Below the pieces are notes generated by a model, which was not told where the DNA came from, searched no databases, and was given only the letters and a program-made list of their open reading frames with translations. Position numbers and translations under genes: made by a program. 64,000 bases of DNA from Setophaga petechia (Eukaryota > Chordata > Aves > Passeriformes > Parulidae): NCBI GenBank assembly GCA_024362935.1, contig JANCRA010000008.1, positions 35,992,557 through 36,056,556 of the forward strand, read 5' to 3'. Positions 10,911-23,532 of this stretch are shown one piece after another. How positions within the stretch are numbered: the first letter of the stretch is position 1; each line of letters starts with the position of its first letter.

Positions 10911-13900
10911 CTTGTTCAATTTCATTGTTTCTGTTTTCCCAATGAATTATGATGATTTATGTGTAGTACTTTTCTCGGGAAAACTACTGTTCACTAGAGA
11001 TTTGGTTGAGCTCAAAAAAGTACATTTAATTTAGAACTGCACATTTCACTAAAATAAGATTGATGTAGCCCAACTCCATTAAATATAAACTGAGAGAATG
11101 AAACCTATTTTCGTCAAAAGTATTAGAAAAACACTAAAGAACATTAGACACAGGACTGTAAGCCCTGTCCTGTTGCGACAGATAATGCTCATTACCTAAA
11201 GAAAAGGAAATACAGAAGTTGTCCTACTGTGCTTACAAATGCAGCCTCAAAAGCAGTATATTAACATGTTATATTGGATGTTCAGTTTATTATGCTGTTT
11301 AGGGAGTAACTGCTTTCAGAAAATGTATTTTTTTGCCCCTTGCAAAGAAATGTACTAGAGTTGAGGTAGCAATGAAAAGCTTTTCTTGATTAGCCTATTT
11401 TAAGTTTAAGATGTCTTCTCCAAAGTTAACATATGAGAGATTCTATTTGGAAATAAGTCGTCCAGCTGTGGACTCATGATTTCTTTTCAAATAGGTACTG
11501 GTCCTTGGTTAACTCATCTAAGCTCAGATCATATTGGTACTTCTGTCTGAAATGGTCTGTGACAAGCACATTTCCTCTCTGTAGAAAACAGGGAAAGCAA
11601 GAAAAGATGGAGGAACACAACCTTTTGATGCTTTGATGTGAAGAGAGAAATCCATGGGAGAGTGTGCTATGCTATAAAAGCTAATTTTTGCATTCCTGTT
11701 GATTGTGTATGTTCCTATTAATATTCCTTCATGCTTTGACTCAGCACTGCCCCAGGAGTGTAACTAAAGTTGAAGTAAAGAAGAGAACAACTTATGTTAT
11801 GTCTCATAGTGTCTTTTCATCACCACATGCTCATCCAATAACCTACCCATGCATGGGCAATAAACTGTCTTCACAAATATAAGTTTTGCTGTGGCCAAAG
11901 TGTTCTCTATTGGTTTTTGTGAGTAAGTGCATTGCAGATAAATTCTACGTATTTTCACAATTCCCAAAGTAAAACTAGAGGGGTTTTATTAGGAAAGAGA
12001 GAAGAATCTTAGCCTGTGACTGCTGTGAAAATCACTAGATATACCTTCCTAGATGTAAATTACCTTCTGTTTTAAGATGATAATTTCTCTTTCTCTTAAC
12101 TAAGTCTCTGCAAAAAACACAAGGTAACGAAATAAAACATTTACATGGAAATTCTAAAACTACACTATATTAAAAGGTGTTGCATGTATTTTGAGGTATT
12201 TGGGGTGATGCTATTAAATTCCAGCTCCATTTGGCACAGGACATTGATGTAAAAACAAGCATACTTGTTTGGACTGGAAAAAATTCCATTGAAAATAACT
12301 ATAAATTTCCATTTGTTTTGGAGTTGGTGAGGCAAAAAATACAATCAATGAGAGTCATTAACAACCCTGTAAATACACAGTTCAGAACTGGATGGTTGGA
12401 AGTTGTGTTCAAATAGATTCGGAAGATGAGAAATTATGACAGTTCAAAATTTCACAGTTGAATTCAGCCAGTATATCTTGAAAGAGCCTTTGCTTTTGAT
12501 AAAAAGTACAACATTAAAGAGATGCTTCAAGCATTTTAGAGGGGATGTTTTAAATGTATGAAGTTAAAAACAGATATGGAATACTTTTTTCAGCGGCTCA
12601 GTTCTTGGATGAAAGCACCAGTACTGAAGAGTAATTAATCCTTAAGGACTATTAAAAAAAATGGGGCAAGGGGATGTCCTTTACAAGCTTAACCCTTCAG
12701 GTGAGTTAACATGGATCCCAATTTGGGGGAGACATTTCTCTCCATACTGGAGTAAATAATAAAAATCTGGGTTTACTTTGATTCGTAGCATCTGTCTCAG
12801 GCACCTCTGCTACTAAGATCCCTGCCTAGAGTGACACTTTCTCTTTGGTGATTTAAACTCCTCCTATACATTATGGACAATTTGGATGCCTCTTCAGGAA
12901 GCTTTTACAGAATTGGAGACCCTGCATGCTTGGGGGCATCCTTAAAAGTCAGGAGCCCAACTCTTAGATTCAGCATGCTGTATATGTCTGTGCCCTGTGT
13001 CAGAGCCGATACCTTTCCTCCAGAGAGCAGTTGCCTGCTGGGCAGGATCAGGATCAGAGGCTGTAAGGTATTCAGTTCAAGGCAGCAGCCTGGAGCCTGG
13101 CTGTTCTGTGGATATAGTCTCTTCCAGCCATTTCAGCTCACAAATGAAAGAAGCATTGCAGTGTCACTTCATGTGGCAAGAAATCAGGATCTATTTGCAT
13201 ATCTTCTCCCTGCAATGAAACGAAGCTGTCTAAAACATTTTTTGGATTTTTTCTCCCTAACTATGCAGGTGCTGAATGGCTTCCCAAGTATTCTACACTT
13301 ATTCAATTAGTCAGATGGATTGTTCTGTTGGTTAGTTTTTCAGTCTCATATTGCAGCTGGCTGTTTTTCTCAATCTGGCTGCTAGCATCTTTCACTCCAG
13401 ACTGGTAGTGCTGCTGATTTAGCCAGGTGCTGGCTGATTTTGCCAACAGAAGCATCTCAGGGATAGCACTGTGCTTTTCAGATGTGTACTCTTAATTCTG
13501 AATTCTGAGAATGTTCCCTTGGAGCCTTTGGCATTGCTGCTTTCTCTGTGAATTTGTTGGCCTGGATACAAACTCTCCCATTCTTTCCTCAATGTGATCT
13601 GAGAAATAGCATTTTCATTATCCTCTCCTCTCTTATCTGTGTGTAATGACTTGGGAATTGTAGTTTTCCCCAGTCAGTTTACAGAACACATGATCGTGGC
13701 ATTGCTGTGGTGTGATGACTTTTATGGGTTTCCAGCTGTTAGAGTTCTTGAGGTAAATTGTCAATAAAAATTGCTGGTTTTCTGTGTTTGTGCTTGATGC
13801 TTTTTTCCTGTGCATGCAACGGTATATTCTCACCTAAGTATTACTTTTTCAGGCTGCTAACATTTCAAGTATGATATGTAAGTGGACAAATATATTTTTC

Positions 13901-14795
13901 TAACTTAAGACATCAAAGTCTCTTTTAATGAAATAGCTTGGTCTGGGAGTTAATCTCTCTTGTAAATACTGAAACAAATTATGACCTACTTATTTAGAGC
14001 AACTAATGAACTTTTGGTCTTTCATATATTATTATTTCCCTATCTCTTTATAATGTGTGGTGAACTTTTCAAATATTGATTTGATTTTTTTTCTGTAAAG
14101 CAGAAAGCAGTTTAGTCTTCTTGACTTCTTTCTAACAAAAATAAGTGATAGGAAAAAACCTATGCAATCTCAAGCTAATTTAATTTGTTTTCTCATGTTC
14201 TCTGAAAAACAACATAAGTTACTTATTGAGACACATAAGATCTCTCCTGCTCTGTTAAAACATTCTTTAAATGATGCCTAGAGATCTTTAGCTTTTACAT
14301 ATTTTTATATTTGTAGCTATGTAGATTGTAGCTAGTACATGGTTATTAGAACTTGGCATCTAGAACTTTTCGTAACGTTTTTCCCTATATTTTAGCATAT
14401 TACAGTACTTTGTAATTCTTCCATTCCTATGAAATAGTTCAGATATGGAAGATTAGCTTAAGAACACACTTAAATACTGATTTCACAAATCTAACCTTTC
14501 ATTTCCTCACAGGCATTTCCAGTCACACAAATGGAATTGCATAATAACACTCAGGAATTTTATGTTTGAATAAAGAAACCCAGCACCCTAGTATTATATC
14601 TTTCTTCCTGTATTTTCAAAGTGCATGAGTCCCATTTATTACTTCATCCCTACTAAGCAGGTTGAACTGAACTTCATATTCTATACCAGATTGATTTTAG
14701 GTTATACCAGCTTAGTCAACATAACGTACCTAGATTTTATTAAGTCTGGCTACAAAAGATAAGAAGAAAACAAAAAATAAAAATTAATTAGACAT
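10911..14795. other. single-copy DNA, no gene recognised
   Basis: No transposon or RNA gene was recognised. The longest open frame is 12873-13310 on the plus strand (145 codons) and lies in a slightly GC-richer patch (about 12790-13200). Its predicted product has no domain, signal peptide or repeat that I recognise, and a second overlapping frame (12997-13218) is also open, so it is not called as a gene. Confidence 0.55.
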
Positions 14796-14900
14796 TGTCC
14801 TGATTCCAGTCAGGACAGGTTTAATTTTTTGCAATAGCCAGGAGGGATCATGGCTAGAACCTCAAGGTTATTCCATACCACCTCACTGTTATGCGTCCAT
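14796..14900 (+). mobile_element. ERVL-type LTR remnant (5' part)
   Basis: The segment begins 'tgtcctgattccagtcagg', followed by 'acaggtttaatttttt' and 'ggttattccataccacc'. These are landmarks of a common bird ERVL LTR family, also present in longer form at 48387-48948. The central U3 segment is deleted and similarity fades after about 14900, before the TATA region. It is a decayed and internally deleted copy. Confidence 0.65.
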
Positions 14901-15937
14901 CAGTACAAGAAACCTTCTAGGTCATCAAATCCTGTTCTTTCAGATTCCATCTGTTTGCAATATTTTCAAAATTGTTTTAACAAAGATTAAGCAAGATTTA
15001 CTGTTGTTAGAAAGGCAGATTGGGTTTCTCAATCTTACAGACTGAGGCCTTTAAGCAATACTTTCTGTACAAGATGCTCTCATCACAGACCTGAAAGGGG
15101 CTGTGCTAGATTCTAAGTCCACAAGAAAAATGTAATTGTTACTTTATCATTTTAACATCATAACTAAAGTAGATCTTGTGGTTCAAGAGAAATACAGTAA
15201 AGAACAGTTTTTCAATCTTTGTGTGTATGTATGGAAATAAATCATCAGTTTTCATGCCAAATTTCTGGATCATATACTTTTTCTTAGAAACAAAGACTAT
15301 TTCCCTTAAATGCAATTTCAGATGCTGTTTCTTTAGAGTATCTCTGTTATCTATTTATCTATTGATAATTGATCTATTTGTCAACTTATATAATCTTCAA
15401 CATTATCAGAATACAGTGTTTGGTCTATAAATGCTACAATTTTGTTGATGAATGCTCAAGTGTTTAATTAACTTGTGCAGATATTTCAAGTAATTTTGCT
15501 CTGTAAGAGTTATACAAATTACTTGCCTCAGAGGGACAAAGAGTCTTCAAATTATCTGTGATAATGTTGCCTTAGATGTATGTACACTTGTACGGACATT
15601 TTTTTCTGTCTAGGAGTGACTTGAGTGAAGCTTCTTATGACATTATTCTGCTTGAAAATGGTATTCTATGAAATTTCAACTGTATAACAAACAGTCAGTC
15701 AGATTGTTGAAAAAGACAGCAGGCTCTGAAAGGAGTGATCCACGGCAATATCCAGCAAGCAGACTGAGGCCTTGAATTGTAGCCTTCCTTTCTTTTTTTT
15801 TTCTCTCAGCTGTCCAGATTTATAGTCACCAAATACAGACATTGAAAGCAGGGGACTGTCACATTACTTGTTCCCCTACGAATCCACATTGCCTAGTATA
15901 GGTGAATAAGTGATTATGCCAAGTAATAGAGTGGAGA
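14901..15937. other. AT-rich single-copy DNA, no gene recognised
   Basis: No transposon, exon or RNA gene was recognised. A short degenerate TATC-type run lies at about 15346-15375 and a T-run at about 15790-15800. Open frames are short. Confidence 0.6.
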
Positions 15938-16345
15938 TTGCTACAGGGGTGGCTTTTCTGAGGAGCTGCCAGAAGCTTCTCCCATGTTCACCAGATGAGG
16001 GACCCATACTGAAGCAATTTGTGAAAGCCTGTGGGAAGAGCTCACATTGGAGAAATTCACATGAGGAGTCCTTGTCAGGAGGCAGAAGGAGTGTCAGAGA
16101 CAAATGCAGTGAACTGACTTCAACCCCTTGTGTAGCTTAGTGTGAGGAGGCTGAGGAAATCAGGGGTGAAGTTGAGCCCTGGAAAAAGGGAGAGGTTTGG
16201 GGATGGTGTCTTTATGATCTGGTTTTATTTCTCATTACCCTACTCTGATTTGATTGACAATAATTAACCAGTATTCCTATGTCATAAAACAGAGGTTGTA
16301 GTGAATTGGGGCATTGATGGAAGAGTGTTGGTCAGTCTGATTAGA
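15938..16345 (-). mobile_element. avian ERV LTR remnant, minus orientation
   Basis: The plus strand carries, in order, 'gctacaggggtggctttt', 'gccagaagcttctcccatg', the 'ggagaaattcacatgagg' block, 'gcagtgaactgacttcaac', 'tgaagttgagccctgg' and 'ttttatttctcattaccc'. This is the complement of a long avian LTR family that begins with a TGTGGTGG motif. A large central part of the family is missing between the first two blocks and the rest. The copy at 55335-55682 is the same family in the opposite orientation. It is strongly diverged and non-coding. Family name not assigned. Confidence 0.65.
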
Positions 16346-16384
16346 AATGTCTCTTAGGAAATTTAAGAAACTGTTTGGGGCATA

Positions 16385-16830
16385 ACAGCTGAGCAGTAGT
16401 GTCAAGATTCAAGAGGCAGAGACAACTGATTGATGATCAGACCCCGACTTATTTGGGCCCAACATGGCGTTTATATAGGACCTCTTAACACTGCAAGCAT
16501 CCAATGACCTTAAACATTGCCTTATTTGGTAACATACTGCTCTTCTTGCTTAACCAATTCATCACAGTTCATCATATATGGATATCCCTACCTTTCATTT
16601 ACCTGAGTTACTGTTTACTTAACTCTGCACTGGTCATCTGCTAACACATCCTGCTCCTTTGTCCTGTGTGTTTCATCTTATATCCTGTTTCCACAGCCTG
16701 CATCCACAGAGTGCCTGGGTTCTGTGACTGTGAATTTGCTGTGTGGTGGTGGGAAAATTACATAAACAAAGTGCCTGCCACAAGTCACTCTTGTCTTCCA
16801 TATCTCTGTTTATGGAACTTGAGTGCTGGA
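16385..16830 (-). mobile_element. probable ERV LTR, minus orientation
   Basis: Read on the minus strand there is a TATA-type promoter (plus strand 'tttatataggacc', near 16470-16483). About 30-70 bases downstream lie 'gtcggggtctgatcatc' and a region like the R/U5 part of a retroviral LTR. The U3-like part would extend toward 16830. It directly follows another LTR remnant. Clear TG/CA ends and a target-site duplication were not found, so the boundaries are approximate and the identity is inferred from layout. Confidence 0.45.
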
Positions 16831-17944
16831 ATGCATGAATAATTAAACTTATTTAAGCATTCACACTAAGAACATGAGAAGATTTTGAGAACTTTTAAAA
16901 TATCAGACGGCTTAAAAGCATAGTAACGTTCAATGGTTTTAACATAAATATGTCTAGGCCCATCTCTGATATATTAAATTGCTCCAGTGATGATCTCAAG
17001 TAATCTTTGTCTCAGATGGGAATTGTGGTGATAAATGATGTGATAGGAAAACCACAGAAAAGCCCATGACAAAATTAATATAATTTGGATAATGTGCAGC
17101 TAATAGTGGATTGGTCCACTCAGTGAGTGATAAAATAATCCCCAACACCAACAAGAAAACCCAAAACCCCAGCATGGAATAGCTCCACAGTCTGTGAATA
17201 TCATCCATTTCAGGAACTGAATTAATTGGGGATGGAATGTTGGTGACAGTATTCAATCCATGGTGTGAAACACCGTAAAACATAAAACATTTAAACGTAG
17301 GCTGTAATTCTGGCATTTTCTGGCTCTCAGATTTTCAGAGTTAATTATGAATTTTCATATAGTTTTCATGTGCTTATAAAAAGGAGGTAGTTATGTTCTA
17401 ATTATATTCAATTACATATTTGGAAATGGGAGGAAATTACTTGGAGTAACTAAACATGTATTCCAGTTCTCAAAAGACATAACACAATATGCTTTTAATT
17501 CAGTGGATCTCATCTAACGTTCTTGCAAGACTTTTCGAATAGATTTATATTTAAGAAAATGAGATATCAAGATAAAGGTTAAAAAAACCTAGAGGTTTAT
17601 GACTCAGTATTCTTTGCTGCAAAACAATGAAACATCCTTTCAAAAGATAAAGCTATGCAGCTGGTTTGGATTTTTTTGTTTTAAACCATAGCTCACTTAG
17701 CAAGCACACTTTCATCTACAAAGATGTTATTAGGTAGAATTTCACGTAACAAGAAAACAAGCACTTGTGTGTGAAAATGTTTACTTTGTGTAAAGGATCT
17801 ATTAATATATGAAGTAATATATCTGAAGAAGGTAATTACATTCACCTATTGCTTGCTTTTCATTTTGAGATATGTTTGTTTTCTAGATTTTTTTCCTAAA
17901 GCCTTAATCAGAAAATTGAATTTCTTCAATCAGTTTTTTCTCCT

Positions 17945-18025
17945 TATATTATTATATTATATTAATAATATAATATTATATTAATATATTTTAATTAATG
18001 TAATTTATTATTATTTAATTTTTTT
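17945..18025. repeat. TTA/TAA microsatellite, self-complementary
   Basis: Degenerate TAT/TTA/AATA units form a nearly pure A/T tract. Several parts are inverted repeats of each other (for example 'tatattaataatata'), so the tract can fold back on itself. Confidence 0.8.
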
Positions 18026-19559
18026 GGTTTTTACAATGCTATATTGTGAGGATGATAAAATTTAGAAAATATTTTTTATAGAATAACATAATATTTCATC
18101 CATTGTCCCACTTCTGTGCAAAGAACTGTCTAGTCTTTAAATCATGATTTAAATAGAAGTTCTATTGCCCTTTTATAATTTCAAGACTGCATTTATTTAT
18201 AAGAAGAGATATTCCAGAAGTATTTAGGATGTCACTCTGCTTCTGAACATGCCTCATCATCCAAGAGGGAAAAAGGGACAAAATGAGGATCCACTAATTC
18301 ACAAGTCCCTCAAAATCCCCTGGATGAGAATGGTGAAGAGGAAAATTCAGTGTGGCCAGTCATGGTCCTCTCCTGAAGCTGGAGGTGAACTCAAACACAG
18401 AAAATAAATTTGAATAGAAATGTAACTGTGTCCATGACAGCTTGATGCAGTCCCAAGTTTGACGTAGTGCCTGTCAACTCCTGTCCCAGGAAACATTATC
18501 TATGGCAGTAGATTGGCACAGAGCGTATCATGACTACTATAACCTCTGCGATAGTGTGGGCATTTTGGGGGTGTGGTTTTTTTCCTAAGCAGTTTTGAGA
18601 CACAGCCATAGCCTACAGAAGCATCTCCATTTCAGCCCATCAAGTGCAAGTAAAAGTTTTCAAAGAGTTTCCTGATATTGCTAAATGTATTTTTGGGGTT
18701 TTTTTTCCTTGAAACAGCTAAGAATTCTTTTAATGTGGAATTATTTTAAATTTGCTACATACATTTTGGATAATATAACTGTTATTTTTTATGTTATTTG
18801 TTCTGCATTTCCTGCACTACATGAGACACTAATGGTTGTTCCCATACACTAATTAATTTCTTCTTTAGATGGCAGTGCACTTTTCAAAAATTATAAGTTA
18901 TTTTGTAGTTATTTTGTATACAAATTAAATATTTGTACACAGTTTTGGCTTAAAGAATTAATATTCCTTCTGTTAGTACTTTTAAAGAAATATTGCTGCC
19001 TGTCAATGCATAAAAATTGATGAATTACATTTTTACTTTTCTCATTTACAGCAGTACAGGTATAAAGACAGAATTTCAATGTCTCTTTTTTCCGACCCTT
19101 GAATCTACTTGGAGATTAATGTCATACCTAAGTAATGCTAAGTTATCAATCAGTCATGCTGCTAAATGTCAAAGGCAAAGGAACACACTGTGCAGCGACT
19201 GAACTCTTGTTCTGAAGAAAAAAAAATTCTGTTTCTACAAGAGAATGAAAAAAATGTTTTAATTTTTTGATGATGTTAACTTGGAAAATGGTAGACAGTT
19301 AAATTCCATTGTTAAATTCCATAAATTGTGTTGTTGAAAAAAGGTTATTTTTAAAAAATGAACTGACTACGGTTGTGCTCCTAGTCTGACAAAAGAGGAA
19401 AACAGTCTGCTACCTAATGAGAGAAGGCCATTAAAACAGGAGACTACTAAGAGTGATGACTCAAAGAGGCTGTCAGTGAGATAACAGATGAAGAGGCAGA
19501 AGTTTGTAAGGCCAGAGGATAAAATATTTCAAGGTTTCTTTGGCTGCAACACAATCAAA

Positions 19560-19720
19560 GACGCTGTAAACTCTCATGTCTGCCTTCCACTCCCTCTCCT
19601 CATTCTGGCGTGTGCCTGATTAATGCAGCTAATACAGTTTTTAATGTTTAAAATAAATGTTCTCAGGCACTTGCACTTCCTGTTGTCCAGGAGCTAGTGG
19701 AAACATTAATTGAATCACAC
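19560..19720. promoter_or_regulatory. candidate conserved non-coding block with clustered TAAT cores
   Basis: A balanced-composition block has homeodomain cores at 19621-19624 and 19630-19633 (TAAT) and another TTAATG at about 19641. These sit between two 8-bp inverted repeats, 'gtgcctga' at 19612-19619 and 'tcaggcac' at 19663-19670. It has the texture of a vertebrate enhancer element. Conservation is not demonstrated here, so the call is inference. Confidence 0.28.
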
Positions 19721-20019
19721 ATGGAACTAGGAAGGAAGACTCTGAAAAGCATAGTACTTTCTTGGTACCACTGAGAAAATACTGCTGCTCATATTTCTTT
19801 TTTCCCCCTATCTACTGTATTGTTACTGCTAAAACCTTTATGAAAGAGAGCTCAAAATAACAGGAAATACTTTCAAGTGTGGAAAGCTCAGTAATTTCAT
19901 GATCCCTCTGGATTATATACTTCAGAAAATACATCTTTACTGATATTTGCTAATTCCAAACTTTTTGAGGGTGTTCAGGATGTTAGTGTCATTTGGAGTA
20001 ATCAAGTTAATTGCTCTTA

Positions 20020-21290
20020 GTGATGTTAGAAGCACAGCCCCACCCTCCTCTCCAACCCCCTTTTCCCTGACACTCTCCAAGTTCACAAGCACGCAGAGGC
20101 AGGCAGATCCTGTCAGTACCACCACGGATTCTGTCTGCCTGGCACACCTGCCCTGATCCTGGCTCCTTACCTGCTTCACAGTCCCTGACTCACCAGCCAG
20201 TCTAGCTTGTTGCTTGCTGGTAAATTTGTCTCTCACAAGCTCCACATTCTCAAGTCCTCTGCAGCACATGGACCTCCTGCTGACCTACTGCCCTGGTCCA
20301 GACCTAAGGGTCCCTTACCTGTTGTGGAGTCCAGATGGAAGTTTGAGAAGAAGCTCTCCAGACACAAGCCCACACAGAAGTGCACATTCAACTGGTTTGG
20401 GTAAGAAACAAACTCTTGTCAGCCCCCAGCAGCTGGCAGCGGGCACACAGTCTGTGCCCCATGGTCCTGCTCCAGCAGCCCATGCAGACACCCTCACTCA
20501 ACTCAACCACAGAAGTCCTCCCTGTTGCAGGATTTGGGAGCACACACCCCATTCCAGTCCCTGCAGCTGGAAGTTAAAAACCCCAGGTCATTTTGGTTGC
20601 TGTTGCTAAGACCTCACTTGCTCATCAGTAGCTGACACCACAGGCCAGCGGTGCCCATATGCCCCTGACGCCCAGTCCACTCAGGGTCACCTGGGTGTGC
20701 ATACAGGGCACACATACACATGGGACAGAGACTGAGACCAGGCAGTGAGGGAGCTGAGGAAAGAATGAATGAGATTATGGAACAGACTGGTGATCAGTCA
20801 CAGACAAGTGAAGCTGACCTCTTTAATACCCTTTTCTGTCTATCACCTTCCCAGATTCCCTTCGCTTGCACATTGATTCATCAGTTGTCCTAGTCCCCTT
20901 GCCCTCCCCACCTGGATTATCCTCTTTGCCTCCTTACCAGCTGAAAAGGTTGACTGCAGTTTCTTGGTAGCCCATGAATTAGTGTGATGGAACAGGTACA
21001 TTTCTGCTTATTATCTTCATTAGGCTAATTGTTCAGGTTTTGTATCTCTGTTTGTCGCTCTCCCTAATCATCCCAATTTTGCAAGGTCATTAGTCAGACA
21101 ATCATACTGAAGAAAAACAAAACCTTCTCACCTCCACGCCAATTAGTATGATTGACTGGGTTTATTCTTATCATAACTTCCCTTATCAATTAACACTAAG
21201 ATTTGCCTATCTAAGTTCTTGTTTATGGCTCCTTTGACCAGATACCCTTAAAAGACCAGCTACCATTCTTCCACATACCCTTGTAGATTT
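20020..21290 (-). mobile_element. probable ERV element: LTR plus adjoining GC-rich part
   Basis: On the minus strand, 21290 down to about 20760 reads like an LTR. There is a long A-rich U3, a TATA-like 'gggtattaaagaggtc' (near 20820-20835), then 'actgatcaccag' and a pyrimidine-rich R/U5-like segment. The adjoining 20030-20760 is much more GC-rich than its surroundings and ends abruptly on both sides. It contains open frames on both strands (for example 20214-20609 plus and 19937-20269 minus), none with a recognised retroviral domain. It could be the leader or internal part of the same insertion or an unrelated insertion. Clear terminal repeats and target-site duplications were not seen. Confidence 0.4.
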
Positions 21291-23532
21291 TTTTTTTGTA
21301 ATAAGTAAAATGATTTTACATATAAATTTTCATTTACAACAAGCTTTTATAACAATGGGTTGGTGGTTGTTAAACAGCTCCTCCTTTGGACCTCAAGATT
21401 TGGTTTGCTCAGTCAATCTAGTCAGAATAGACATTAACCTGAAATACTGTATTCTTTGCAACAATTTTGCATAAATATAAACACAAATGTAAACATAAAT
21501 ATAAATATAAATGTAAAATTGATTGAAATGTTGTCAGTGATATATTGATTTTGGGAGTACAGGTCACTCTGGTTTATATTTTCTTTTTTTGCCATGGGAT
21601 AAGTCTAGAATTATGTTTGTAAAATGACTCCAGATTTATGAAATGTTTCTGAAATCAGGCTATGCCCAGTGTTTTTGACCATAGTAATTAAAAACTGTAA
21701 CTTTTACAGATTTGTACTTCATTTAAAAAATAAAGGAACTTTATGCTTTCATGCTTTACACAGTAGTTGCATTGTAGGCTACAAGACTAATGGGTGCAAA
21801 AGTGCTGTGGAAGACTATTCAGCATTTGTATTGTGAGCTACAAAAATATAAGATAACACTGGCTGAGAAGATAAAAAGATCTCTTAGCCTGGTAATGCTA
21901 GAATTAATTACAGCTTTTGAAGAATGTCAGAAAAACTGCCACAGCGAAAATGTTGACTGACAATTTAATCACTGATATCTAAAGAATCTACAATTAATTT
22001 TTTGTGTGCAGTTCAAGAAAGTATTTGCAATGAAAAAAGTCCTTATCTTGCTGAGATACCAAGAGAGACTTGGATAAGAATAAATCACAAATGTAGTTAA
22101 AGAAAATAGAACAAAATACATCCCCCAAGAAAGAACACCCCCCAAAAAACAAACAACCAATCAAAAAACCCAAAACTCCAAAGAAACAGACACCAAGAAA
22201 CAGAATATCAGAAGTTTAAAAGAGTTTTAGTTTGTAGACAGAAAGAGGGATAATGATATACTCCCTCAGAAGTCACAGATAAAATCATCATTTCTTCTTT
22301 TTAGACTTTTATCTCCTCTCAATTGAATTTAGCCTGCCTTTTTGTCCTGTTCAAAGGGCAGACAAAGTAGATAGAAGGAACAGACACCTCTCGGCTTGCT
22401 GTGAAGTCTTTCTGCTTTGTACACAATGCACATCTTTGTCCATTCCCATGTTCTGTGTGAGCCTGGGCTGCATTTTCCTGTCCATCTCTTCTTTTGTGGA
22501 TGCTTTTGCCTGACGTGTGCAAAAGCATGATATAATGACTGCTACATAAAACATGAACAGAAATTGCCTGCTTATATCTAAACAGCTCTACTTACTTCAT
22601 GAGTATGTTCTGTGTGCTTTTTTCTTTCATTGACTCTATTTATGATACTGGAAAAAGGAATAGAATTCTTTTCCAAAGTAAGATACCATGAGTATTTGGA
22701 TAGTAATCTAATTTTTTATGCCTAAGTAAAACCTAAGACTAAATTAATTTCCCCAACTACCCCACAGCTAGATGTTTCAGATCTTGAATTACAGTTTGGA
22801 ACAGGTAATTTGCTTATTGGAGTCCTGGATATATGTTACAGCAGGAGTTTCATGATCATCTACTTGACAAAAAAGGAAGCCAGTTTGCTCTTCAGTGAGC
22901 GAAAGAAGATCCTTAGTCTTTACTGCTGAGGATTCTAAAGATTTTGTGAAAGTCTTCATCTCATGCTACACTTTGTTCAGATTTGTTTCCATTTGACTAA
23001 TTAAGATAATGAAAGAGGCAAGAAATAGAATTTGTGGGATAAATATGACTGAATAACACATTGGTAAAATTATAAGGTGTTATATCCAAACCCAGTTTTT
23101 CTCATTGGATTCCTGTTTGTCTAAAGGAAATGAAACCCAGAGGGATAAGTTTTTTTCAATACTCTTCAGAGAATAATTTAATATCATCAGGCTTTTGTAC
23201 TGCCACTCAGAACATCACCTGAAAAAATGCCTTTTCCTTTCAGAAAGCTTGGAAAAGCTTAGGTGGGTGGTGGCTTCAATGCAATCTGCCTAAACTAATA
23301 AAAACAAAGGAAGAAAAGAAGGTGATATCTGCTTTAGCTAGTAAAAAACCAACATATTGTGCTAATATTTTAGAAACAATATTCTTTTGGAAGACCTGCT
23401 TTCTCTATTATCATCTGTCTGTGTACAACAACAGCTACTAAGTTTTGTCTAATGTTTCATTCCTCTGATGTGAGATAAGAGGAAAAAAAGCTATATGCAA
23501 TAATTAGATATTAAAAGTTGCTTACTTTGAAT
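21291..23532. other. AT-rich single-copy DNA, no gene recognised
   Basis: No transposon or exon was recognised. The segment includes an ATAAAT-type short tandem repeat at about 21471-21522 and an A/C-rich stretch at 22125-22195. The area 22320-22560 is more balanced in composition but carries no recognised gene. Confidence 0.6.
21471..21522. repeat. ATAAAT/ATGTAA short tandem repeat
   Basis: Degenerate six-base units of the type 'ataaat' with variants 'acacaaatgtaa' recur about eight times. This is a simple A-rich repeat. Confidence 0.65.

Larger units (their letters stand above)
16831..20019. other. AT-rich single-copy DNA, no gene recognised
   Basis: The stretch holds an AT microsatellite (17945-18025) and a candidate conserved block (19560-19720), listed separately. 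A minus-strand open frame at 16996-17316 encodes 106 residues with two hydrophobic segments but matches nothing I recognise. T-rich DNA often gives hydrophobic frames by chance. Otherwise nothing stands out. Confidence 0.55.
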
